Assembly: GCA_023664955.1 (NCBI GenBank)
Contig: JAMPEV010000001.1
Span: 1,104,123-1,168,122 of the forward strand
Direction: 5' to 3'
Source of the DNA: Duncaniella sp.
GTDB taxonomy: Bacteria > Bacteroidota > Bacteroidia > Bacteroidales > Muribaculaceae
DNA: 64,000 nt
Part shown: in pieces, positions 46,468 to 54,569 of the stretch
Layout: each line of letters starts with the position of its first letter
How positions within the stretch are numbered: the stretch's first letter is position 1
Notes under the pieces: generated by a model
The model's database searches: none
Seen by the model: only the letters and a program-made list of their open reading frames with translations
Told to the model about the DNA's origin: nothing
Position numbers and translations under genes: made by a program

Positions 46468-47565
46468 ATGAAAAAGTTTTTGCGGATTTTTATGTGGTGC
46501 CTCATAGTTGCGGTTTTTATCGGCACTTTCGTTTATCTGTTCATTAATTCACGTCCACAGAAGGAGAGTTTTACAATATTGTCACCCACGGTGGGAGACA
46601 TTGTACGCACCACGGTGCTCACCGGAAAGATAGAACCTCGTGATGAAATCGAAATCAAGCCTCAGGTGTCAGGTATCATCTCAGAAATCAATGTTGAGGC
46701 CGGTGACATGGTGAATGAGGGTGACATCGTGGCACGCATCAAAATCATCCCAGACGAGCAGCAACTCTCATCCGCCCTCTCACGCATCGAGACTGCGAAA
46801 ATTGCTCTTGCTGATGCCCGGCAGAAGCATGAACGTAACACCATCCTCTACGACAAAAAGGTAATCAGCCGCGAGGAATTTGAAACCTCTGCCACTACAC
46901 TTGCACAAGCTAAAGCTGAACTTGATGCTTCCCAAGATGCCTATTCAATCGTAAAGGAAGGCGTATCAAAAACTAACGCTAAAGAAAGCAACACCCTTGT
47001 ACGCGCCACAATCACCGGATTGGTGCTTGACGTACCGGTAAAAGTCGGTAGCTCTGTGATCCAAGCCAATACGATGAACGATGGCACCACCGTGGCTACT
47101 GTCGCCGATATGAATAACCTGATTTTCAAAGGTAAAGTTGACGAGACAGAAGTTGGACTGCTCAGCGTAGGTCAGGACATGGCAATCTCCATCGGAGCAC
47201 TCCCCGACCTGCATCTTAACGCAGTGATTGAAAACATATCGCCCAAGGGGACAGAAACCAATGGGGCCAACACCTTTGAAATCAAAGCCGCAGTGAATGT
47301 ACCGACCGGTGACAAACTCCGCGCAGGATATAGCGCCAACGCTTCGGTTACTCTCAGCAAAGTCGCCAACACCTTAACCATACCCGAAAGCGTGATTGAA
47401 TGGTCGGGCGACAGCACCTTTGTGTATATCCTCACCGACACAGTGCCTGAACAGAAATTCGAACGCACACACATCACCACCGGGACCTCCGACGGAATCA
47501 ACATCCAAGTGACAGGCGGAGTGGACGCTTCAGCACGTCTGCGCGGTGCGGTTGTTAAGAAATGA
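46468..47565 (+). CDS. Membrane-fusion (MacA/RND adaptor) protein
   Basis: The 365-residue adaptor has an N-terminal signal-anchor (about 5-26), a biotinyl-lipoyl half-motif (VSGIISEINVEAGDMVNEGDIVARI), an alpha-helical hairpin (about 90-150, coiled coil), a second lipoyl half and beta-barrel domain (about 190-290), and a membrane-proximal end. It links the ABC permeases to the outer-membrane channel. It starts 28 bases after the second permease. It contains no Cys lipobox. Confidence 0.92.
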   Translation: MKKFLRIFMWCLIVAVFIGTFVYLFINSRPQKESFTILSPTVGDIVRTTVLTGKIEPRDEIEIKPQVSGIISEINVEAGDMVNEGDIVARIKIIPDEQQLSSALSRIETAKIALADARQKHERNTILYDKKVISREEFETSATTLAQAKAELDASQDAYSIVKEGVSKTNAKESNTLVRATITGLVLDVPVKVGSSVIQANTMNDGTTVATVADMNNLIFKGKVDETEVGLLSVGQDMAISIGALPDLHLNAVIENISPKGTETNGANTFEIKAAVNVPTGDKLRAGYSANASVTLSKVANTLTIPESVIEWSGDSTFVYILTDTVPEQKFERTHITTGTSDGINIQVTGGVDASARLRGAVVKK

Positions 47566-47592
47566 GTTGTTTAACGATCTAATCTACCGTTA

Positions 47593-48885
47593 ATGAGACA
47601 TCAAATCATATCATTGCTCCTATTGGCATCGACAGCAGTAGGACATGCCACAGAATGGAGCCTTGACAGTTGCATCACCTACGCCATCAACCACAATCTC
47701 ACAATCAAAGCACGTGACATCGAGCAGATGGCAGGAGATCTTACCATAACTGAGGCCAAGGACCGCTTCCTTCCCAATCTTTCGGCGGGCACAAATCAAA
47801 GCTGGGACTTCGGCCGAGGTCTTACTGCTGAGAATACATACGCCAACCGCAACACCTCAATGTTTGGTTGGAACGCCAATATGTCGCTCCCCATATTCCA
47901 AGGTCTCAGCGCAGTGCGACAGCTTAAATATGCCCATGCTAACATGAAGATGCTTATTGAACAGACTGAGGCCGCAAAGGATGAGGTGACACTAAGCGTA
48001 ATCTCATATTATCTACAAGCACTTTATAACCGCGAATTGGTGGAAGTCAACAAAGAGAAGCTCCGCCTGTCAAACGTTCAACTCCAGCGCCAACAAATAC
48101 TCCTCGATGCAGGTAAAGTGCCGGAAGTGGATGTGATTCAGGCGAAAGCCCAAGTGGCCAATGATGAACTCTCACTCGTAACATCGGAGAACGACTATCA
48201 GCTCGCCCTGATAGACCTTGCAAAAACTCTTGAGCTTGAGGATGTGGAAAATTTCTCAGTGCAGCCGCTTGCCGATGAAATTGTGACAATACTCAGCGCG
48301 GACGAAGTTTATAACAACGCTCTCAACAATAATCATTCCATACTCGCGACCCGGCAAAGCATAGATGTGGCCGACAAGTCAATTTCAGTTGCAAAAAGCG
48401 GATACTTGCCTCGATTGAATTTCAGTGCCGGACTCAGTAGTAGTTATTACACCGTGTCAGGTATGGATAACACATCGTTTGGCAAACAAATGCGTGACAA
48501 CTTCTCCAAAAACCTGGGCTTCTCCCTCTCGATTCCTATTTTCGATGCTTTCTCGACTCGTAATCAGATACGCCAAGCCAAAGTCAGAAAGTTGAACGCA
48601 CAACTTAATCTCATGCAGCAGGAAAGCGACCTCCACAAGACAATCCGTCAAGCATATTATCAGGCATTAGGTGCCGAAAAACGCTACAAAGCAGGCGAGA
48701 CAGCAGTCATCGCAGCCAAAGCAGCCCTCGACGCTATGACCGAAAAATATAATTACGGAAAAGCTAATGCCACAGAGTGGGAACAGACACAGTCAACTTA
48801 TATCACCACACTGGCACAGCAGGTCCAAGCTAAGTATGAAATGATCCTCCGCAACCATATACTCCGTTTCTACAATAAACATTGA
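47593..48885 (+). CDS. TolC-family outer-membrane factor
   Basis: The 430-residue protein has a signal peptide (about 1-20, ending GHATE) and two OEP repeats rich in long amphipathic helices (about 25-215 and 230-425), as in TolC. Typical segments are LPNLSAGTNQSWDFGRGLT and LSIPIFDAFSTRNQIRQAK. It forms the outer-membrane exit duct of the tripartite exporter. It is the last gene of the operon and is followed by a terminator. Confidence 0.92.
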   Translation: MRHQIISLLLLASTAVGHATEWSLDSCITYAINHNLTIKARDIEQMAGDLTITEAKDRFLPNLSAGTNQSWDFGRGLTAENTYANRNTSMFGWNANMSLPIFQGLSAVRQLKYAHANMKMLIEQTEAAKDEVTLSVISYYLQALYNRELVEVNKEKLRLSNVQLQRQQILLDAGKVPEVDVIQAKAQVANDELSLVTSENDYQLALIDLAKTLELEDVENFSVQPLADEIVTILSADEVYNNALNNNHSILATRQSIDVADKSISVAKSGYLPRLNFSAGLSSSYYTVSGMDNTSFGKQMRDNFSKNLGFSLSIPIFDAFSTRNQIRQAKVRKLNAQLNLMQQESDLHKTIRQAYYQALGAEKRYKAGETAVIAAKAALDAMTEKYNYGKANATEWEQTQSTYITTLAQQVQAKYEMILRNHILRFYNKH

Positions 48886-48912
48886 TAATACTTATCGTTT
48901 TAAAAATGATAT

Positions 48913-48948
48913 TCAACCCTCATGTGAAGCCACTCGCATGGGGGTTGA
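48913..48948 (+). terminator. Terminator of the export operon
   Basis: TCAACCCTCATG (48913-48924) pairs with CATGGGGGTTGA (48937-48948) over 12 positions with one G-T pair. Confidence 0.7.
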
Positions 48949-48951
48949 TTG

Positions 48952-48965
48952 TTAAGTGAACTTCA
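48952..48965 (+). promoter_or_regulatory. Second copy of palindrome TTAAGTGAACTTCA, upstream of the Crp/Fnr gene
   Basis: Identical over 14 bases to the site at 43212-43225. In this copy the flank extends a GTGA-ACT-TCAC dyad. It lies about 105 bases before the -7 element at 49068. Candidate autoregulatory site. Confidence 0.45.
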
Positions 48966-49067
48966 CAAATAGGGTCGGAAAATCTCCTTAGTAAGCGTAA
49001 GATTACTTTACAACTCAATTTAATGATTTTTAACTATAATTTGATGCTTTTTGAAATTAAATGATAC

Positions 49068-49075
49068 TATCTTTG
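49068..49075 (+). promoter_or_regulatory. -7 element of the Crp/Fnr-family gene
   Basis: TATCTTTG matches the consensus. It ends one base before the in-frame ATG at 49077, so that ATG would lie outside the transcript; the ATG at 49110 is therefore chosen as start. Confidence 0.6.
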
Positions 49076-49109
49076 TATGTTTTATAACATAGTTGCGAAA
49101 CACAGCCCT

Positions 49110-49811
49110 ATGATTAAGAGCACTATTGAACAGATAATAACTGAAGACTTAGCTGAATTTTGGTCAGTACTCAGCGCGGAGGACAAACGCCTGATTATTG
49201 AAAACTTCACTATTCGTCATTATAAGAAGAATCAAATCGTGTACGCCGAGAAGGATGAGCCTGAATATCTCTGGTGTTTACTCGATGGTAAGGTAAAAAA
49301 GTACAAGGATGGCATAGGCGGCAGGGTACAGATTATCCGTCTGATAAAACCGGTGGAATATTTCGGCTACCGGGCATATTTTGCCGGAGAACATTATGTG
49401 TCGAGCGCCGCCACCCTCGAACCCTCGACCTTAGGGACTCTTCCAATGACATTGGTGGACGAGTTGATGCATAAAAATAATCAGCTCGCCCTGTTCTTCA
49501 TACATGAACTTTCACGAAACTTAGGAAGTTCGGATACAAAGATTGTCAATTTGACACAGAAACATATCCGTGGCAGATTGGCCGAGGCTCTGATGGTACT
49601 TCGCGACAACTATGGCTACGAAGAGGACGATAATATGACCCTCAAAATCTACATGGGCAGAGAGGATTTGGCTAATCTTTCCAACATGACTACTTCTAAT
49701 GCAATCCGCACCTTGTCTACATTCGTGACTGACAAACTGATTGTGGTGGACGGTCGAAAGATTAAAATCCTCAACGAGCCTGAACTTCGCAAAATTTCCA
49801 AATTCGGATAG
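49110..49811 (+). CDS. Crp/Fnr-family transcriptional regulator
   Basis: The 233-residue protein has an N-terminal cyclic-nucleotide-binding-type beta-roll (about 25-130; FTIRHYKKNQIVYAEKDEPEYL, LLDGKVKKYKDG), a dimer helix and a C-terminal winged helix (about 165-225; YMGREDLANLSNMTTSNAIRTLSTF holds the recognition helix). No Fnr-type N-terminal Cys cluster and no clear cAMP-binding RxS motif are present, so the effector is unknown. The gene is immediately downstream of the export operon, and an identical palindrome lies ahead of both. Its role may be control of that operon; this is inference. Confidence 0.88.
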   Translation: MIKSTIEQIITEDLAEFWSVLSAEDKRLIIENFTIRHYKKNQIVYAEKDEPEYLWCLLDGKVKKYKDGIGGRVQIIRLIKPVEYFGYRAYFAGEHYVSSAATLEPSTLGTLPMTLVDELMHKNNQLALFFIHELSRNLGSSDTKIVNLTQKHIRGRLAEALMVLRDNYGYEEDDNMTLKIYMGREDLANLSNMTTSNAIRTLSTFVTDKLIVVDGRKIKILNEPELRKISKFG

Positions 49812-49898
49812 CGATTCCCCACAAAAAAAAATTTAGATAGTAGCTTTTAGATTCAGCATTAAAAAAGGATATAAACTTCAGGTAACGATAAAAGGTAA

Positions 49899-51281
49899 AT
49901 GTCGGAGAAGATTAAATTTGGTTCAAAGGTTGGGATAATAGCCGCGACAGTAGGCTCGGCTGTAGGTTTAGGTAATGTGTGGCGATTCCCTGCCGAAACA
50001 CAAGCCAACGGAGGTGCTGTGTTCCTTCTCATCTACATTCTATGCATCTTCATCCTCGGTATTCCGGTGATGACAGCCGAATTTTCACTTGGTAGAGGAG
50101 GGAATTCCGACGCAATAGGAGCTTATCGCAACGTAACCCCTAACCGCAAAGGTTGGTGGATGGCGGGAGCTCTTGCCATTCTTGCTTCCTACCTCATCTT
50201 GTCATTCTACATGGTGGTGTCAGGATGGACATTGGAGTACCTTATCCAGTCTATCACCGGCAATCTTTACACGGCCGACACACCTGCTGAAAGCATTGAA
50301 GGCATAGAAGGCAACGAAATCCTCTTTAAAGATCGTATGTCACAATACATTTCCGGTACCTACCGGCCTATGTTGATGACCTACATAATGCTAATTGCAA
50401 ATTTAGGGGTGCTGATTATGGGAGTGCAAAAGGGGATTGAAAAGATGTCAAACATCATGATGCCCGTACTTTTCGCCCTACTTTTGATATTTTGCGGATT
50501 CTCACTATCACTTCCAAAGGCCTCAGAAGGACTGGCATTTTTCCTCCGCCCTGACTTTTCAGCCGTGACACCCGGCACGTTCATCAATGCTCTCGGCCAG
50601 TCGTTTTTCTCCCTGAGTCTTGCCATGGGTATCCTCATCACTTATTCGAGCTATTACCCGGCATCCACGAAATTAACCCGCACAGCAGTCACAGTTTCGC
50701 TACTCGACTTAATGGTGGCGATATTAATGGGAATTATCATCTTCCCGGCTGTAATGACATTCGGACTTGCTGACCACCAGCTTGCCGGCTCAGCCCTCGT
50801 ATTCATCACTCTTCCGGAAATATTTGCACAAATGAGCGGCACACAGGTATGGTCAACGCTATTTTTCCTATTGCTCACTGTTGCGGCTTTCACCTCCACA
50901 ATTTCGCTTGCCGAAGTGTCAGTCGCATTCATGCAATGCCACTTCAGGATGAGCCGTGCCAAGGCATGCGTGGTGGTGATATTACCACTTTTCATTCTGA
51001 GTGCTATCTGCTCATTATCAGTGGGACCGTGGAGCAGCTTCACCATCTGTGGAATGACAATTTTTGACTTTTTGGACACTGTTGCCACCAATATAATGCT
51101 CCCTATCGGAGGTATACTCCTTTGTGTCTACATGGGTTGGGTGGCACCAAGGGAATTCTTCTGCAAAGAGATTACCAACAACGGCACTCTCCGCTCACGT
51201 GCCTTCGGAATAATGGCATTCACAGTGAAATGGATAGCCCCCGTGCTGATTGCCATCATACTTATTTGGCAATTCATATAA
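49899..51281 (+). CDS. Sodium-dependent transporter, NSS (SNF) family
   Basis: The 460-residue membrane protein shows the NSS signature GIIAATVGSAVGLGNVWRFPAETQANGGAVFLLIYI at the N-terminus, which forms the broken first helix that binds Na+ and substrate (LeuT fold). It has about 11 predicted helices, as usual for prokaryotic NSS. The family imports amino acids with sodium, so the gradient from Na+-NQR in the same window could power it. The specific amino acid is unknown. The gene is separate from the upstream regulator by 87 bases and ends at a terminator. Confidence 0.92.
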   Translation: MSEKIKFGSKVGIIAATVGSAVGLGNVWRFPAETQANGGAVFLLIYILCIFILGIPVMTAEFSLGRGGNSDAIGAYRNVTPNRKGWWMAGALAILASYLILSFYMVVSGWTLEYLIQSITGNLYTADTPAESIEGIEGNEILFKDRMSQYISGTYRPMLMTYIMLIANLGVLIMGVQKGIEKMSNIMMPVLFALLLIFCGFSLSLPKASEGLAFFLRPDFSAVTPGTFINALGQSFFSLSLAMGILITYSSYYPASTKLTRTAVTVSLLDLMVAILMGIIIFPAVMTFGLADHQLAGSALVFITLPEIFAQMSGTQVWSTLFFLLLTVAAFTSTISLAEVSVAFMQCHFRMSRAKACVVVILPLFILSAICSLSVGPWSSFTICGMTIFDFLDTVATNIMLPIGGILLCVYMGWVAPREFFCKEITNNGTLRSRAFGIMAFTVKWIAPVLIAIILIWQFI

Positions 51282-51298
51282 GATAGTGTCCAAATGAC

Positions 51299-51339
51299 GA
51301 AACGGATTAAAATCTTTCAAAAAGATCTTAATCCGTTTC
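51299..51339. terminator. Terminator between the NSS transporter and the PepSY-like lipoprotein
   Basis: GAAACGGATTAA-A-ATCTT pairs with AAGAT-C-TTAATCCGTTTC around a TCAAA loop; about 17 bp with one mismatch. It serves both convergent genes. Confidence 0.8.
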
Positions 51340-51388
51340 TACCAATATTATTGATAGATAAAGGTTAAGTTATCGCTATTGGTTTTAT

Positions 51389-51841
51389 CTATTCTGTCAC
51401 ATCGACTGTGCCGCTCGGATATATAACCTTTCCTGTCTTTATATCATAGGATAGCACAGTATCGTGCATCGTGAGCCTGTAGTAATCCTTGTCACGCTTC
51501 ACACAATATACATCTGATTGCTGTTCCAGCCCCTGAAGATAGTTGAAAAGATTCGGTGGAAGTTGGTTGTAAATAAACACCTCCGGCAGTTGCACCCCAT
51601 TACCATCGACCTCAGTCCAACGATAATCCTTGTCAAAAAGCAGAGTGGCACCGTTTTTTATCTTGACATAATAGCCATTCTCATCCTCATTGAAATTGCT
51701 TACTCCCCCTTCCGGGAAATATTCCGATATAAAAGATGTTATCTGAGCCGGGATTTCGTCCCATACACTATTTGAACAAGCTCCGACTGATAGGATAAAT
51801 ATCAATAATGGTACTAAGAATATGATCTGTTTACGGCGCAT
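51389..51841 (-). CDS. Small lipoprotein, PepSY-like (DUF2874/BLIP-type)
   Basis: The 150-residue protein has a lipoprotein signal (LIFILSVGAC, Cys22). The mature part resembles the Bacteroidota PepSY-like periplasmic family: PAQITSFISEYFPEGGVSNF followed by GYYVKIKNGATLLFDKDYRWTEVDG is the recurring pattern of a helix then beta-hairpins, and a second weaker repeat follows (LPPNLFNYLQGLEQQSDVYC). The function of the family is not established; regulation of proteases or envelope partners has been proposed. It has no co-directional neighbour closer than 143 bases. Confidence 0.75.
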   Translation of the reverse strand: MRRKQIIFLVPLLIFILSVGACSNSVWDEIPAQITSFISEYFPEGGVSNFNEDENGYYVKIKNGATLLFDKDYRWTEVDGNGVQLPEVFIYNQLPPNLFNYLQGLEQQSDVYCVKRDKDYYRLTMHDTVLSYDIKTGKVIYPSGTVDVTE

Positions 51842-51984
51842 AGGTAAGACGTTAAAAGATTAATATATCTTTTAAACAGATTTAACCTTAAAAAAGTTGA
51901 ATTTCCACTGTGTTAAAATTAAAATACCCTAAATGAGGTTGAAATATAGTAGATATGTCATGAGTAACGGATACGGTAAGGATG

Positions 51985-53175
51985 TCACGATGGCAATGTC
52001 ATGACGAACTTTGTCGTATCCGCTTCGGGCGAAAGTGTAAGAGTGCCGCGATTACCTATCACAAGTCGACGACTAAGACTCAACCCTATGCCTGAACCGG
52101 TGGGCTTTGTAGTGAAGAACGGGGTAAATATCAGTTCGGAAATCTCTTCCGGAATCGGAGAGCCATTATCCTCCACAGTCACCATCACATACCTGGAATT
52201 CATATGATAGCATGACACTTTTATCAATGTAGCATCTGTTTCCATGGCATTTTTCAGAAGATTGACCACTACCTGCTGTATTTGTCCCCTGTCAGCAAAC
52301 ACGTTAAGATTTTCGGCGGACACTGTGAACGTAATGGCAGTTTGACTCTCTTGGTTAATATTCCTTACTAATTCAATACACCCGTCAATTAATGCAACAA
52401 CATCAAAGGATTCTGGTGCAGCAGGTGCTACTCGCGTAACCCTGTTATATCGCTCCACAAAGTTTTTCAGTCCCTCGCATGACTCGCTTATAACCCGAAG
52501 GCCGGAGAAAATATACTCCTCATTCCCCTTGTATCGAATACGCAATGAGTCAGCGACAGATAGCACCGGGGCAATTCCGTTCATAATCTCATGCGTCAAT
52601 ACCCGGCTCATATCCTGCCATGCCTCAACGCTTTTCCCTTCAAGTTGGGAAGATATGTCATCGAATGTGGCGATCCTAAGAACGATCCCATTATGGGTGG
52701 TAAACGTAGCAACCTTAACAGACAAGCTACCGTAACGGAAAGAATCGCCGCCTTTGGCTCTTGTCAAGAATTCCACTAATGGCAAGTGTGATGACTTCAA
52801 CGAATCAATATTCGTAACGACCGAACGAGACAATAGAGCCAACAAAGCCGGATTGTGAACCTCGACATATCCCCTGCTGTCATAAACCATTACGCCTGTG
52901 GAAATATCATTGAGAATCAATTCGTAAAACCGGTCCTGCTCCACCGCTTCGCGTTTCAGCATTGAAAGCCTTTGTGCAATACGGTTCAATGCAATGTTGA
53001 CATCGTCATCAGAAGTGGCAGGAAAACGTAAACTCGTATCCCCCGCCTCCACTGCATCCAAGAGGAGCCGCAATCTGCGGTTTACACGTGTAACATACTT
53101 ATAAATACGCCAAATCCCCCACACTGCCAAGAGGACGAGGAAAATAGAAATCACTATGACTTGTCCGGTACTCAC
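51985..53175 (-). CDS. Sensor histidine kinase paired with an NtrC-like regulator
   Basis: The 396-residue kinase has one N-terminal membrane helix (about 5-26), a HAMP/PAS-like region (about 35-180) and the acceptor block LTHEIMNGIAPV with His195. The ATPase domain includes NLLKNAMETD, TVEDNGSPIPEE and PTGSGIGLSLSRRL. It resembles the kinase at 1116-2444 but with a shorter membrane part. It overlaps the regulator gene by 4 bases. It is the last gene of the minus-strand unit permease-ATPase-regulator-kinase and probably senses a signal connected with that exporter. Confidence 0.92.
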   Translation of the reverse strand: MSTGQVIVISIFLVLLAVWGIWRIYKYVTRVNRRLRLLLDAVEAGDTSLRFPATSDDDVNIALNRIAQRLSMLKREAVEQDRFYELILNDISTGVMVYDSRGYVEVHNPALLALLSRSVVTNIDSLKSSHLPLVEFLTRAKGGDSFRYGSLSVKVATFTTHNGIVLRIATFDDISSQLEGKSVEAWQDMSRVLTHEIMNGIAPVLSVADSLRIRYKGNEEYIFSGLRVISESCEGLKNFVERYNRVTRVAPAAPESFDVVALIDGCIELVRNINQESQTAITFTVSAENLNVFADRGQIQQVVVNLLKNAMETDATLIKVSCYHMNSRYVMVTVEDNGSPIPEEISELIFTPFFTTKPTGSGIGLSLSRRLVIGNRGTLTLSPEADTTKFVMTLPS

Positions 53176-53732
53176 AGATTGTATTTCTTCATTTTGTTAT
53201 GCAAGGTCTGGCGTGTGATTCCAAGTTGGGCAGAGGCAGCCGACTGATTACCACCGTTATCAGCAAGGGCCTCGATAATCATGCGCTGTTCCATCTGGTC
53301 AAGAGTCAAAGGCGACGCATCATCACAACGTTCCATCTGAGGCGCACCCACTACCGCACGTGAGAGCGTAAGGAGAAGCCTTGCATTATCCCAAGGCTTA
53401 GTCACGAAATCCGATGCTCCTGCTTTCAGCCCCTCAACGGCTAATGGCACATCAGCGTAGGCTGTGAAAAGCACCACAGGTACTTCCGGAGCCATACGTT
53501 TTATCTCACTTAACCAAAACAAGCCCTCATTGCCATTATTGACCGACGAATCAAAATTCATATCGAGAAGCACACACGAAGGCTTAGCCTCACGCAGGAG
53601 AGCCGGGATGCGTGAAGGCGAAGTGGTGGTGACAACCGTCCCGAATTTCATCTCCGCAAGGAGTTTAACAGCTACTAAGACGGAGCGGTTGTCATCGACC
53701 ACTAATAAAGTTCCAAGATTAGGTGAATCCAT
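53172..53732 (-). CDS. Short NtrC-like response regulator lacking the AAA+ domain
   Basis: The 186-residue protein has a receiver (Asp13, Asp14, Asp57, Thr90, Lys112) joined by a linker of about 20 residues directly to a Fis-type helix-turn-helix (about 148-186; NQSAASAQLGITRQTLHNKMKKY). The sigma-54-activating AAA+ domain of NtrC is absent, as in the PrrA/RegA type. The receiver end AGASDFVTKPWDNARLL is nearly the same as AGAMDFVTKPWDNRDLL in the full-length regulator at the start of the window, so the two are paralogues with and without that domain. It must act without direct sigma-54 remodelling. Confidence 0.9.
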   Translation of the reverse strand: MDSPNLGTLLVVDDNRSVLVAVKLLAEMKFGTVVTTTSPSRIPALLREAKPSCVLLDMNFDSSVNNGNEGLFWLSEIKRMAPEVPVVLFTAYADVPLAVEGLKAGASDFVTKPWDNARLLLTLSRAVVGAPQMERCDDASPLTLDQMEQRMIIEALADNGGNQSAASAQLGITRQTLHNKMKKYNL

Positions 53733-53760
53733 CAGTTAAAAGTATTAGACCACAAATCTA

Positions 53761-54438
53761 CTACTTTTTCACCGTCTGACCAACTATTGCGCCGTCAAAA
53801 AGATTAATGACACGCCCGGCGTAAGCCGCATCACGGTCAGAGTGAGTTACCATAACTATAGTGGTACCCTCGCGGTTTAGTTCGCTGAGAAGTTCCATAA
53901 TTTCCTTACCGTTCTTAGAGTCAAGATTACCGGTAGGTTCGTCGGCAAGTATCAAGCCTGGAGATGTCACCAAAGCACGAGCTATCGCCACACGCTGCTG
54001 CTGACCGCCCGACAGCTGTTGGGGAAGGTGGCGTGAACGATGGCTCATATGAACTTTTTCGAGCATCTCCGCCACACGCTTCTTACGTTCGGCACGGCTG
54101 AGTCCGAGGTAAATAAGCGGAAGTTCCACGTTATGGGCCACATCAATCTCATCAATAAGGTTAAAGCTTTGGAATACGAAGCCCACGTTGCCCTTTCGGA
54201 GCTGACCACGGTCCTTTTCCTTGAGTGAAGCCACCTCCTTGCCGTTTAGCTTATAGCTGCCTGACGAAGGGTTGTCGAGGAGTCCGAGAATATTGAGCAG
54301 AGTAGACTTTCCACAGCCACTGGGACCCATAATTGCGAGGAATTCACCTTTGTCAACTTTCAAATTCACGCCACCGAGAGCCACTGTTTCGATTTCATCA
54401 GTGCGGAACACTTTTGTAAGTTCGTTAGTTTCAATCAT
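53761..54438 (-). CDS. MacB/LolD-type ABC transporter ATP-binding protein
   Basis: The 225-residue ATPase has Walker [11 protein letters not shown]-loop FVFQSFNLI, signature [15 protein letters not shown], Walker [13 protein letters not shown] and switch His in VTHSD. It serves the large FtsX-type permease encoded upstream on the same strand (131 bases away). The regulator-kinase pair lies 28 bases downstream. It is a different copy from the ATPase at 43289. Confidence 0.93.
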   Translation of the reverse strand: MIETNELTKVFRTDEIETVALGGVNLKVDKGEFLAIMGPSGCGKSTLLNILGLLDNPSSGSYKLNGKEVASLKEKDRGQLRKGNVGFVFQSFNLIDEIDVAHNVELPLIYLGLSRAERKKRVAEMLEKVHMSHRSRHLPQQLSGGQQQRVAIARALVTSPGLILADEPTGNLDSKNGKEIMELLSELNREGTTIVMVTHSDRDAAYAGRVINLFDGAIVGQTVKK

Positions 54439-54569
54439 ATTTTTGACTTTTTATAATTTTCTTGAAGTTATTTAAATTTTCAGACAACACTGAGGCCTCT
54501 GAGGGGTTCCCAAGTACATATAGACTCTGGGTAATCCGAGAGTCTTGAGTACTCCATGGAATCTGATTT

